From: CAYJAZ01 sp964368455
GTDB taxonomy: Bacteria; Desulfobacterota; Desulfovibrionia; Desulfovibrionales; Desulfovibrionaceae
Reading direction: 5' to 3'
Assembly: GCA_964368455.1 (NCBI GenBank)
Contig: CAYJAZ010000002.1
Coordinates: forward strand, 1-64,000
DNA length: 64,000 bases
A model generated the notes under the pieces. It worked only from the letters and a program-made list of their open reading frames with translations. It did no database searches and was not told the origin of the DNA. Made by a program: the position numbers and the translations under genes. Of this stretch, positions 16,716 through 25,079 are shown in pieces. Within the stretch, counting starts at the first letter, position 1. Every line of letters starts with the position of its first letter.

Positions 16716-16928
16716 ATGGCTAAGCAATGTGAAGTATGTGGAAAAGCACCACAAGTGGGCAACTGGGTAAGTCACTCTAATATTAAAACAAAAAGACGTT
16801 TTTTACCTAACTTGCAAAATGTTCGTCATCAATTTACTGACGGTCAAGTAAAAAGCATCAATGTTTGCACACGCTGCATTCGTTCTGGTGCTGTGGTAAA
16901 ACCTGTTGCACGTCCTAAAGGCGAGTAA
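16716..16928 (+). CDS. rpmB: 50S ribosomal protein L28
   Basis: A small 70-residue protein of the large ribosomal subunit. It has the N-terminal zinc-binding-type pair CEVCGKAPQVGN, the central KTKRRFLPNLQ and the C-terminal CTRCIRSG, so all four cysteines (CxxC and CxxC) are present as in the C+ form. TAGGAGG is a perfect ribosome-binding site. It is monocistronic: a promoter lies upstream and a strong terminator follows 37 bases after the stop. Confidence 0.97.
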   Translation: MAKQCEVCGKAPQVGNWVSHSNIKTKRRFLPNLQNVRHQFTDGQVKSINVCTRCIRSGAVVKPVARPKGE

Positions 16929-16965
16929 TTTTACAGCTTTTTATTCACAGAAATCAAATTTGAGT

Positions 16966-16997
16966 AAGCCCTTATTTTAGAATAAGGGCTTTTCTTT
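16966..16997 (+). terminator. Rho-independent terminator of rpmB
   Basis: AAGCCCTTATT pairs with AATAAGGGCTT (16966-16991) and is followed by TTTCTTTTTTT on the plus strand. Confidence 0.9.
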
Positions 16998-17034
16998 TTT
17001 TATTTTTAATAAAATCTTAAAATTTAATACAGTT

Positions 17035-17050
17035 TGGCATATAATTTGCT
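17035..17050 (+). promoter_or_regulatory. Sigma-54 promoter of the 17139 gene
   Basis: TGGCATATAATTTGCT keeps the -24 GG and -12 GC at the correct spacing and matches the consensus TGGCACG-N4-TTGCT except at two positions. It lies 89 bases before the chosen start. The TATAAT inside it has no good -35 partner, so sigma-54 is the better reading. Confidence 0.7.
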
Positions 17051-17138
17051 TAATCTTTATAAGTTAGAAAAAAAGGAAAAAAACGTCAAAAATTTTTCGC
17101 TCTTTTTTTAATAAAAATAAACTTTGCAGGAGAATTAT

Positions 17139-17771
17139 ATGTCGCAAGTTACGAATAATCCAATCGTTTCTTCCCCTTTAGCTTCCTTATGGAATTTAAA
17201 CAACGATGAAAGTGCTCAAGCAAAGGAAGAAATCAGATCTGTCAAAGATTTGCCAAAATCATTTCAACAGGCAAAAAAAGCCTATGGGGCAAATGAAACA
17301 AATCAACTTGCTCTTGCGGCAAATTCTGTTTTTGCATCACTTGGTTTGCACGATCAAAATAAAATATCTTTTAATAAAATAGAAAACTATAAAGAAGAAA
17401 GAAAGGCTGAATTTTCAGAAGAAGTTGAAAATGGACTTCTAGAACTTGGAATCGATAAAAACACAGAATATCAACTTGTTACGAATTATTCTGGCGAAGG
17501 TGTTGATATCATAACAAATTCACCTGATAGATTTAAGATTCAGCAGTTTTTTGTAGATAACCCACATTTAATCGATGAATTTAAAGAACTACAATATTTA
17601 GATAATTTAGAAAAAACAAGAGCAAGCGAAAATATTTCAAAAGATCTTTCAGTAACAAAAGCACAATTACAATCTATGTCATCAACTTTTTATGAAAAAC
17701 CGTCTTCTTCTATTATGAGTTATGGAGAGGGAAATACATATTTTGGCGTTGGTTTTTCTGCTTTAGTCTAG
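17139..17771 (+). CDS. Protein of unknown function with a sigma-54-type promoter
   Basis: I do not recognise this 210-residue protein. It has no signal peptide or membrane segment, is rich in Glu, Lys, Asn and Ser, and looks mostly helical. The C-terminus (YGEGNTYFGVGF) is Gly/aromatic and differs from the rest. AGGAG (17127-17132) sets the start at the ATG 17139; the in-frame TTG at 17124 is less likely. The sigma-54-type promoter upstream, shared with flgE and fliD, suggests a flagellar or surface-related role. That is inference from regulation only. Confidence 0.7.
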   Translation: MSQVTNNPIVSSPLASLWNLNNDESAQAKEEIRSVKDLPKSFQQAKKAYGANETNQLALAANSVFASLGLHDQNKISFNKIENYKEERKAEFSEEVENGLLELGIDKNTEYQLVTNYSGEGVDIITNSPDRFKIQQFFVDNPHLIDEFKELQYLDNLEKTRASENISKDLSVTKAQLQSMSSTFYEKPSSSIMSYGEGNTYFGVGFSALV

Positions 17772-17814
17772 TTTTAAATACGATTTTATTCTTAATCAAG
17801 CCTTTTTATTATAC

Positions 17815-17843
17815 TTGCAAAAAACTTTAACATTGCCTATAAT
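17815..17843 (+). promoter_or_regulatory. Sigma-70 promoter giving a probably leaderless mRNA
   Basis: TTGCAA (17815-17820), a 17-base spacer and a perfect TATAAT (17838-17843) end six bases before the ATG at 17849. Transcription should begin at or next to that ATG, and no ribosome-binding site is present. Confidence 0.7.
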
Positions 17844-17848
17844 AAATC

Positions 17849-19108
17849 ATGCAAAATTTACAATCTTTATTTAAACGTGCACTTATTTTAGCTCCAAGTG
17901 ATGGGCATGCAAACATACAAAAATCCATATTGAGATCTATTGGAATGCGTAGTATTGCAACCTACACTTCTGGCGTGCGTTTTTTACAAGATATAGGCAC
18001 TTCAGCTAAGAGCAATTTCGACAGAAAAGAAATTATTTTTTGCTTTGCTCAACTTACTGACATTTCAGCCTTTGATTTAATGCATGTTGTTAAGCTTAAT
18101 CCCTATCTTTTACATCAGCCCTTTATTGGCCTAGCAAGCTCTTCAGACGAACTTATTGCCTTTAGAGAAGCTGGCTTTACACAAGTTCTTATCATACCTT
18201 TCAAACCTATTGATTTAGAACCGCTTATTATCTCATGTGCAAAATTTGAAGCTGAAAAAAGAAATCTTTTAGTTAAATACATAGAAAAAAATAAAGATAA
18301 ACCATTACAAACTTTTAAATTTGATGCTGAACTTGACTATTTAATCAATGAAAAACAAGTCAGTGCTAATGAAGTAAAACCTACATCTCTTTATGAAGAA
18401 GGAAAACTTTTAGCCAGAAATGGCGATTATAAAAGAGCTATTCCTTTGCTTGCAAAAGCCTGTCTAGAAAAGAAAAATGAAGCAGAAGCACTTGTTGCCC
18501 TAGCAACTATTTATAAGATTCAAGAAAGTCCAGATCTCGAAGCTGCACATCTTTCAAGAGCTATGAAAGTTTATGCTCAAAGAGCCCAAAAGGGTAAGGT
18601 TCGTGAAGTTGCTATTGAATATTATAAAAGATTTCCTAAAAGAGGAAATCCACTTGCAAGTGAAATAGATTCGTATTTTCAAAGTGTTGAAATTGAAAGC
18701 CTTATCGATATTTTATTTTATATTGACGATATATACCCACTTGAAGATCAATACGAAAATCTTATCAAAGCAACCCTTGCTTCGCCTTTTCCTCTTGCTG
18801 TTTCAAAAGAACTTATTATCTGCCTTGAACTAAAAAAACCAGTTATGGCACATGATATTAGACCAAGAATTGAAAGCGAAATTAAATCAGAAGAAAAGAA
18901 AAAAAAATACGACGCTATAAAAAACATTTTTAAAAAGAAAGGAAAGAAAGTTTCTAATAGTGCTGAATTTACAGATCCTGTGCAAGACGACAGAGATTTT
19001 GAAGCAAAACTTTTTGGAGGGGATAGATACGATCCTTTTGAAAAAAAATCTAAGGTTTCAGGGTTTTCAGACGAGTTTGACACATCAAAAAAAAAAGTAG
19101 TACGCTAG
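17849..19108 (+). CDS. Degenerate receiver domain plus TPR protein
   Basis: Residues 1-130 resemble a response-regulator receiver (ALILAPSDGHANIQKSILRS ... LIIPFKPID), but the phospho-acceptor region reads FCFAQLTD, so phosphorylation is doubtful. Residues 170-260 carry TPR-like helix pairs (YEEGKLLARNGDYKRAIPLL, EAEALVALATIYK). The C-terminal 80 residues are highly charged. Such receiver-TPR proteins usually act by protein contacts. The gene seems leaderless. Its 3' end contains ten A residues (19087-19096). Slippage there would replace the last three residues (VVR) by SSTLVEVVKATAHLAKKKK, ending at 19157. Confidence 0.75.
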   Translation: MQNLQSLFKRALILAPSDGHANIQKSILRSIGMRSIATYTSGVRFLQDIGTSAKSNFDRKEIIFCFAQLTDISAFDLMHVVKLNPYLLHQPFIGLASSSDELIAFREAGFTQVLIIPFKPIDLEPLIISCAKFEAEKRNLLVKYIEKNKDKPLQTFKFDAELDYLINEKQVSANEVKPTSLYEEGKLLARNGDYKRAIPLLAKACLEKKNEAEALVALATIYKIQESPDLEAAHLSRAMKVYAQRAQKGKVREVAIEYYKRFPKRGNPLASEIDSYFQSVEIESLIDILFYIDDIYPLEDQYENLIKATLASPFPLAVSKELIICLELKKPVMAHDIRPRIESEIKSEEKKKKYDAIKNIFKKKGKKVSNSAEFTDPVQDDRDFEAKLFGGDRYDPFEKKSKVSGFSDEFDTSKKKVVR

Positions 19109-19157
19109 TTGAAGTTGTCAAAGCAACAGCACATCTTGCGAAAAAAAAGAAGTAATT

Positions 19158-19718
19158 ATGTATAAATTAAAAGTCTTATGCCTTGTTTTGTCTGTTCTAG
19201 CTTTAAATGTACAAGCAGAAGCAAAACAACCTTCACGTTTTGAACTTATGGACATCAACGAAGACAAATTTGTTGATTATAACGAATTTAGCATGGCTAA
19301 TCCAAATTTCACAAAGACTGCTTATGACATTATTGATTCTGACAAAGACAATAAAGTCAGCCTTGAAGAATGGAATAATTTCATGCATAAGCACAGTTCA
19401 CCTGAAGGCATGAAGCTTGATGTAGAAAAAAGAACAAAACTAGAGGCTAAAGAAAGGCCAGATCCGCCAAAAAATCCTACCATGCCGAGCATGCCAAGTA
19501 TGACTTCGCCTTCTTCGCCAAAAAATTCTACACCTAGTATGCCAACAACAAAAGAATTTAAAAAGCAAGAAGATATCACGCGTCCAAGTGTTCAAACTCC
19601 TAAGAGAAGTCTTCCAGTTCTTCAAGCAAAAGAATTAAAAAATCCACAAATACAAAAACCAAAAGAACCTACAATAGCACCTATTTCAGAGCCTCAAGCT
19701 CTTGAATTAAAAAATTAA
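19158..19718 (+). CDS. Secreted EF-hand protein with proline-rich tail
   Basis: A signal peptide (residues 1-20, KLKVLCLVLSVLALNVQA) directs this small protein out of the cytoplasm. Two canonical calcium-binding EF-hand loops follow: DINEDKFVDYNE (32-43) and DSDKDNKVSLEE (60-71), each with acidic residues at positions 1, 5 and 12. The rest is a Pro/Ser/Lys-rich tail with MPSM-like repeats, probably disordered. The role is unknown; a periplasmic calcium-responsive protein is the plain reading. It lies 15 bases before hisH, so it may share a transcript with the histidine genes. Confidence 0.8.
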   Translation: MYKLKVLCLVLSVLALNVQAEAKQPSRFELMDINEDKFVDYNEFSMANPNFTKTAYDIIDSDKDNKVSLEEWNNFMHKHSSPEGMKLDVEKRTKLEAKERPDPPKNPTMPSMPSMTSPSSPKNSTPSMPTTKEFKKQEDITRPSVQTPKRSLPVLQAKELKNPQIQKPKEPTIAPISEPQALELKN

Positions 19719-19733
19719 AAAAAGGCAAAATCT

Positions 19734-20363
19734 ATGCTCGCTATCCTCGATTATGAAGCTGGAAATCAAACTTCCGTGTACAGGGCTCTAAAAGCACAAA
19801 ATATTGAATGTGTGATTACGCAAAAGCAAGAAGAACTTTTACAAGCAAAAGGTGTTATATTTCCTGGTGTTGGCTCTGCTGCACAAGCAATGGATTATTT
19901 AACAAGCCATAAATTAGATCTGGTTTTAAAAAAACTTATAGCTGAAGAAAAACCACTTCTCGGCCTTTGTCTTGGTGCACAAATTTTACTTGATTTTTCA
20001 GAAGAGCATAATACAAAAACCTTAGGTATAGTAAAAGGAAATTGTAGGCTTTTTCCTGCTGGACTAAAAGAAGGAAATAGAGAAATCAATATACCGCACA
20101 TGGGCTGGAATGCTCTTGTATTAAAAAAAGATTCTCCTTTGTTTTCTGGCATTAACTCTGGCGATGAATTTTATTTTGTCCATTCTTATTATAATGAAGT
20201 AGAAGAAGATTTAATCTTAGCTTCAACCACTTATGGTATGGAATTTACATCTATTTATGGAAAAAATGGCCTTTGGGCTGTACAATGTCATCCAGAAAAA
20301 AGCGGAAAAGTTGGCTTAAAATTATTAGAAAATTTTGCACAATATTGTTTTAATCAAGCATAA
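19734..20363 (+). CDS. hisH: Imidazole glycerol phosphate synthase, glutaminase subunit
   Basis: HisH hydrolyses glutamine and channels ammonia to HisF in the fifth step of histidine synthesis. The class I glutamine amidotransferase nucleophile is in LGLCLGAQ, the oxyanion region is FPGVGSA, and the catalytic His-Glu are in QCHPEKSG. Length (209) is normal. hisF follows and the two likely form one transcript. No other histidine gene is nearby, but both proteins are of the canonical histidine type rather than sugar-pathway homologues. Confidence 0.95.
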   Translation: MLAILDYEAGNQTSVYRALKAQNIECVITQKQEELLQAKGVIFPGVGSAAQAMDYLTSHKLDLVLKKLIAEEKPLLGLCLGAQILLDFSEEHNTKTLGIVKGNCRLFPAGLKEGNREINIPHMGWNALVLKKDSPLFSGINSGDEFYFVHSYYNEVEEDLILASTTYGMEFTSIYGKNGLWAVQCHPEKSGKVGLKLLENFAQYCFNQA

Positions 20364-20373
20364 AGGAAAGACA

Positions 20374-21156
20374 ATGACAAAAGAAAATCTCTCAAAACGT
20401 ATTATTCCTTGTCTTGATGTTCGAGATGGAAAATTAACTAAAGGTATAAAATTTCAAGGAAATATCGATATTGGCGATCCTGTAGAAAGTGCAAAAAAAT
20501 ACTATGAAGACGGTGCTGATGAAATAGTTTTTTATGACATCACAGCTTCACACGAAAAACGTGGCCTTTTTCTTGATGTAGTTTCAAGAGTAGCTGAAAA
20601 TATCTTCATCCCTTTTAGTGTAGGCGGAGGCATTTCAGAACTTTCACAAATGCGTGAAGTTTTACTTGCTGGAGCTGAAAAAATTTCACTCAATTCAGCT
20701 GCTGTAAAAAATCCAACTCTTATTTCAGAAGGTGCTTATGCCTTTGGCTCTCAGGCTGTGGTTGTAGGTATGGATGTTTTAAAAGTTGAAATAACTAAAG
20801 AAATTCCATCTGGTTATGAAATAGTTATACATGGCGGCCGCACAAAAATGGGCATAGACGCTTTAGAATGGGCTATACGTTGCGAAAAATTAGGAGCAGG
20901 CGAAATATGCCTAAATTCTATTGATGCAGACGGTATGAAGACTGGATATGAACTCAATCTCACAAAAATGATTTGCGAGGCTGTAAAGATACCTGTAATC
21001 GCTTCTGGAGGTGCTGGAGAACCAAAACACTTAGCAGAAGCTTTGCATGTTGGTGCAAGTGCTGCATTAATTGCTTCAATAGTACATAATAATGAATACA
21101 CCATGCAAGAAATAAAAGAATATTTGCACAAAGAAAATATAAAAGTAAGAATGTAA
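20374..21156 (+). CDS. hisF: Imidazole glycerol phosphate synthase, cyclase subunit
   Basis: A beta/alpha barrel that makes IGP and AICAR from PRFAR. The N-terminal PCLDVRDG carries the first catalytic Asp, and NSIDADGMKTGY the second. The phosphate-binding loops FSVGGGI and ASGGAG are visible. The frame is open to 20335, but AAAGGA just upstream selects the ATG at 20374 (260 residues, the usual size). AICAR produced here is also a substrate of the transformylase at 26040-27317. Confidence 0.95.
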   Translation: MTKENLSKRIIPCLDVRDGKLTKGIKFQGNIDIGDPVESAKKYYEDGADEIVFYDITASHEKRGLFLDVVSRVAENIFIPFSVGGGISELSQMREVLLAGAEKISLNSAAVKNPTLISEGAYAFGSQAVVVGMDVLKVEITKEIPSGYEIVIHGGRTKMGIDALEWAIRCEKLGAGEICLNSIDADGMKTGYELNLTKMICEAVKIPVIASGGAGEPKHLAEALHVGASAALIASIVHNNEYTMQEIKEYLHKENIKVRM

Positions 21157-21181
21157 TTATAGTTAATTTTCTTCCATCAAA

Positions 21182-21213
21182 AAAATCCCTTGTTATCTCT
21201 AACAAGGGATTTT
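21182..21213. terminator. Bidirectional terminator between hisF and the FG-GAP gene
   Basis: AAAATCCCTTGTTA pairs with TAACAAGGGATTTT and is followed by T-rich sequence on both strands, between converging genes. Confidence 0.88.
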
Positions 21214-21243
21214 CTATTTAATCAATTTTTCTTTAGAATAGAA

Positions 21244-22869
21244 TTAATTTCTTTCGCCAGGAGCGTTTTGAATTTCTTCTAATTCTAGTGGGAAAAGGCT
21301 TACATAAGTCTTTTTATCGCCAGTACCTAGAGCACCTGGATAAGAAACCACTGTAACAACTAAATCAAGTATGCCATCATCGTTAGGATCGCCTACATGA
21401 ATATCAGCCACAGTACCATTAATTTTCTTTGTTTTCCAAAGCATAGCTAATGTGTATTCATCCCAAACAAAGGCTTGAATTTCGCCTTGTGGGTAGTTTC
21501 TGAAGTTTTTGAAAACTGTAGCAGCTGTTGATAAAGGTCTGTTAGCAAGTAATTCGTATTTATTATTCTTATCTAAATCTAAGGAAAGCATACGCATTGG
21601 GATATAGTAATAAGAAGTATTGTCGTATGTATTACCACTTAACTTACCGCCAAATAGACGAATATACGCATTACCACCTGAATATGTATCAGTTGTTTGG
21701 TATAGTCTCTTTCCAGATTTAGCATAGACAGCAATTTTTTCATGTTTATCTAAAACAGCTACATTATCGCCTGCAGAGGAAGGTAAATAAGCAAAGTTAT
21801 AGACATTTGCTACACTAGGCAAGGATGGAACATTAGGGCCTTTAGAATAAGACTTATTTCCATCTACATAAAGTTCAAAAACAGGGCCTCTGAAAACTTT
21901 TTTCATATCATAAGATTGTGCAATCAAAGTTCTTTTTCTTAAGCCAGGAAGAATAACAGTGTTAAGATAGTAAGGAATACGATCTGCAACTTCTACTAAA
22001 GAAGATCCATTAAATTCTAAGATTGTTCCAAGTGGTCTTGCTTCATGATCACTAAAACCAGAATAAGCAATATAGTGTTTGCCACCTTGTTCAAAGAAGC
22101 GTACTGCAAGAGAACGAACAGCACCAGGAAGTTCGTATTCAGCCTTAGCGCTTAATTTTCCATTCATCCATGAATAAAGATAGATTTTATTAGCAGCATC
22201 AGCAAAAACCATTTCAGCTGCATTATCATTGTCTATATCTGCCATATCCATGCTCACAGCAGCAATAGGAAGAGTTTGGCTTCTTAAGCGAGTTGTGTCT
22301 TGATCTTCATAGTAGAATGAAGAAGAAACAAAGCGTGAACTTTGTTCTGCTTCAATAATGCTTCCAGAAGTTGGAACTCTACCAATAAATTCGCCAGAAC
22401 GTGCTTGGCTAGATGCTTTTTTCTTAAAAACTTGGCTTGCAAATGTATCAGACAAAGTTTGTAATTCAGTGATAAGATTATCCACCTTAGCACTTGTTGA
22501 ATTCTGCCATACTTGGCCTTGTTTGCTTAATGCTGTCATATCAACACTAGCTTCATTACCAAGAATTGTTACAGAACCATAAAACAAATAATCGGCTTTT
22601 TGCTTATCTAAAGTTTTTGAAGCTGTTTGACGTGAATCAATCGGCTTTGTTTTAGCAAAAGAATCTTGAGTAGAAGCTGTTTCGTAATTTTCACTCCAGA
22701 ATAAACGAGAAGCAACCATTGAAGGAATAGAACGTTCTAAATATTGATAATCAGAAGGGCCATTCACTTTAAATGGAGCTACAAGATAAGTTTTGACATT
22801 CGCAAAAGCTTGTGTTGAGATAAGAAACACAGAGCAAAATGCAAGTAGTAAAGAAAAAGATTTTTTCAT
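21244..22869 (-). CDS. Exported FG-GAP/VCBS repeat protein
   Basis: A signal peptide (KKSFSLLLAFCSVFLISTQAFA) exports this 541-residue protein. Residues 25-150 resemble the N-terminal alpha/beta domain of TolB- or CsgG-like periplasmic proteins (YLVAPFKVNG, ADYLFYGSVTI). The rest looks like a beta-propeller with FG-GAP/VCBS-like calcium loops: DMADIDNDNAAEMVF near residue 210 and VGDPNDDGILDLVV near 510. A GTG at 22878 is in frame, but the ATG at 22869 is better placed relative to GAGGA and starts the signal peptide properly. The function is unknown. Confidence 0.8.
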   Translation of the reverse strand: MKKSFSLLLAFCSVFLISTQAFANVKTYLVAPFKVNGPSDYQYLERSIPSMVASRLFWSENYETASTQDSFAKTKPIDSRQTASKTLDKQKADYLFYGSVTILGNEASVDMTALSKQGQVWQNSTSAKVDNLITELQTLSDTFASQVFKKKASSQARSGEFIGRVPTSGSIIEAEQSSRFVSSSFYYEDQDTTRLRSQTLPIAAVSMDMADIDNDNAAEMVFADAANKIYLYSWMNGKLSAKAEYELPGAVRSLAVRFFEQGGKHYIAYSGFSDHEARPLGTILEFNGSSLVEVADRIPYYLNTVILPGLRKRTLIAQSYDMKKVFRGPVFELYVDGNKSYSKGPNVPSLPSVANVYNFAYLPSSAGDNVAVLDKHEKIAVYAKSGKRLYQTTDTYSGGNAYIRLFGGKLSGNTYDNTSYYYIPMRMLSLDLDKNNKYELLANRPLSTAATVFKNFRNYPQGEIQAFVWDEYTLAMLWKTKKINGTVADIHVGDPNDDGILDLVVTVVSYPGALGTGDKKTYVSLFPLELEEIQNAPGERN

Positions 22870-22955
22870 ATTTGACACTATTCCTCATTTTAATTCTATT
22901 AATATTTTTATTAATTGATTTACATTATTAACACACATAGGACAATAACAAAAAA

Positions 22956-24224
22956 ATGCTAAAAACACAAATGAAAATTAAGCGTTCTTTTAGAATTATT
23001 TCTAAGAATAATAATGAACTCCCACTTATCGAAGATTTTTTAAAAGCAGAAGATTATGAATTTGAAGAAGATACTTTCTTCCCATTAGCAAGACGCTGTA
23101 CTCTTGAAAAAAATTCTTTAGGAAATAGCCTTGCACACTATTTTGGCCTTATCTATATTCAAGACAGAGCCTCTATGTTGCCACCAGTTGCTCTAAAGCA
23201 AAATATGGAAATAACAGATAAAAATATCACAATTCTCGATATGTGTGCTAGTCCAGGTAGTAAAACAAGTATGCTATCAAATATCTTCAATACAAATACT
23301 ACTATAATCGCAAACGAACCAAATTCTACAAGACTTGCAAATCTACGCAGAAATCTAGAACTAATGCAATGTTTTAATGTAGTCACTTGTAATTATTCAG
23401 GTGAAAAAATTCCATTAGCAGATCAATCTTTTGACCATATATTACTTGATCCGCCATGTTCAGGCTGGGGAACAATAGACAAAAATCCGCTTGTAAAAGA
23501 AATTTGGACAAAAGAAAAAGCTAGAAATCTAGTTGCTTTACAAAAACAATTAATCAAAGAAGCCTATAGATTATTAAAAGTTAATGGAACAATAGTCTAT
23601 TCCACCTGCACTACAAATATAGAAGAAAATGAAGAACAAGTTCTCTTCGCTATTAACGAACTTGGCCTCAAACAAGAAAAATTACAGCCATTACCTGAAT
23701 TTGAAATGGATATTGCAAAAAATAATATAGATGGAGTATGGAGATTAGAAACAAAACATCAAGATACACAAGGATTTTTTGTAGCTAAATTCAAAAAAGA
23801 AGCACATAAAATCCAAGAAAGAACAATTGAAAAAATCATAGAAAATAAAAATTTCGATTCCATAAAATTAAAAAATCCAATTGAAAAGCAAGATAAAGCC
23901 TATATCTTTGGAAAAAATATCTATTATATACCTGAAAAAGCATTAGAATTAGCAAATGAAAACAAATATTTCAAATTTCAAGGTATGAATATAGGAAAAG
24001 CAGCAAATCTCAATTCACAGCTCTCTGCAAAATTAAGAATATATCCGCCATCCAAAGAAAAAATTATATTCGAAAGCAAAGAAGATATTCAAAAAATATA
24101 CGCACTCATAAATGGGCAATCACTCAACTACGAAGGAAAAGAAAATATTGTCCCCTTCTATTGGAAAGAACTCTATTTAGGAAATCTCACAAAGAAAGGG
24201 AATAGGCTTTTGTGGGCAAAGTAG
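22956..24224 (+). CDS. rRNA m5C methyltransferase, RsmF/YebU type
   Basis: A SAM-dependent RNA cytosine-5 methyltransferase of the NOL1/NOP2/Sun family. It lacks a NusB domain; instead the N-terminal 75 residues lead to IQDRASMLPPVAL, motif I LDMCASPGSKTS, motif IV LDPPCSGWGT and motif VI YSTCTTNIEENEEQ, with both catalytic cysteines. A C-terminal PUA-like region of about 150 residues matches the layout of RsmF, which modifies C1407 of 16S rRNA in E. coli. The exact target is inferred. ATG codons at 22956 and 22971 are both possible. A composite hairpin module begins about 20 bases after its stop. Confidence 0.85.
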   Translation: MLKTQMKIKRSFRIISKNNNELPLIEDFLKAEDYEFEEDTFFPLARRCTLEKNSLGNSLAHYFGLIYIQDRASMLPPVALKQNMEITDKNITILDMCASPGSKTSMLSNIFNTNTTIIANEPNSTRLANLRRNLELMQCFNVVTCNYSGEKIPLADQSFDHILLDPPCSGWGTIDKNPLVKEIWTKEKARNLVALQKQLIKEAYRLLKVNGTIVYSTCTTNIEENEEQVLFAINELGLKQEKLQPLPEFEMDIAKNNIDGVWRLETKHQDTQGFFVAKFKKEAHKIQERTIEKIIENKNFDSIKLKNPIEKQDKAYIFGKNIYYIPEKALELANENKYFKFQGMNIGKAANLNSQLSAKLRIYPPSKEKIIFESKEDIQKIYALINGQSLNYEGKENIVPFYWKELYLGNLTKKGNRLLWAK

Positions 24225-24239
24225 AATAGTGGTTTTGTT

Positions 24240-24640
24240 TATTATGTCTCCGACGGGCAAAGGGAATAATTCCCTTTGCAAACCCTAATATGCAAGATGT
24301 GTCCGTAAGGGCTTAGCTAAAGAAGAATAGTTATTTTTTTATTTGCGGAAAAGTTTTAAGCTAAAGCTTAAATACTTTTCCGCTTTAAAATTTTAAGAAT
24401 AGGCTAACGTTAAAAAAATAAGTAGACATTTGTCACTGCGTTCCAAATGTGATTTCTTTTTTTTAAAGACATGGATTGCCACGTCGTCGTTATACCCCTC
24501 CTCGCAATGACGAGTCAGTAAAACGTATTTAATGGGATAAAAATTTCTATTGTAAATAATAATTTAAATTAAATCGTCAGCAGTAAAAGAAATTTTCTCG
24601 ACTCGTCATTGCGAGGAGCTTGCGACGTGGCAATCCATTT
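24240..24640 (+). repeat. Composite hairpin module, copy B
   Basis: In order: GTCTCCGACGG with a GCAAAGGGA/TCCCTTTGC hairpin (24257-24279); a 39-base near-perfect hairpin starting GCGGAAAAG (24345-24383), identical to 56525-56563; a CATTTGTCACTGCGTTCC hairpin; and an inverted CGTCATTGCGAG pair (24474-24514 and 24601-24640) around a spacer. It lies between two converging genes and starts about 20 bases after a stop codon. Confidence 0.85.
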
Positions 24641-24663
24641 CTTTAACTATTATTAAATTAAAA

Positions 24664-24692
24664 AAGGACATAGTATTTAGCACTATGTCCTT
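24664..24692 (-). terminator. Terminator downstream of the DHH gene
   Basis: AAGGACATAGT pairs with ACTATGTCCTT. On the minus strand it is followed by TTTTTAATTTAA. It lies beyond the duplicated gene tails, so the native terminator may have been pushed away from its gene by the 312-base insertion. Confidence 0.75.
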
Positions 24693-24710
24693 ATAAATTT
24701 AATTTCTTCG

Positions 24711-25079
24711 CTTACTTATTTAATTCTTTCAATTCAGCTAACATTTTTGGAAGATCTGTAGCCATTTCTACTTAATTCAGATAGATTTTGGCCTAACTAG
24801 GCACAAAATCCTCGCTTGCAAGAAACGTCGTTCTTGCTTCGCTCGCTAAAGAATTATTTCGCTTCGCTTATTTATTTAATTCTTTCAATTCAGCGAGCAT
24901 TTTTGGAAGATCTGTAGCCATTTCTACTTAATTCAGATAGATTTTGGCCTAACTAGGCACAAAATCCTCGCTTGCAAGAAGCGTCGTTCTTGCTTCGCTC
25001 GCTAAAGAATTTCTTCGCTTCGCTTATTTATTTAATTCTTTCAATTCAGCAAGCATTTTTGGAAGATCTGTAGCCATTT
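24711..25079. repeat. 156-bp tandem repeat containing the DHH gene's 3' tail
   Basis: Units start at 24711, 24867 and 25023, exactly 156 bases apart. Each starts with the last 57 bases of the DHH phosphoesterase gene, including its stop codon. In the first two units this is followed by a 99-base tail carrying a GATTTTG...CAAAATC hairpin (24786-24812 and 24942-24968). The third unit is the real gene end. The two upstream-coordinate units are therefore pseudo-tails. Confidence 0.9.

Noticed and set aside
19734..21156. HisH/HisF homologues of a nonulosonic acid or other sugar pathway
   Set aside because: Both keep canonical histidine-pathway motifs and lengths, and no sugar-modification genes are adjacent.
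24711..25022. Separate small genes ending in the DHH tail
   Set aside because: The units carry only the last 18 codons with no start; they are duplicated 3' ends.
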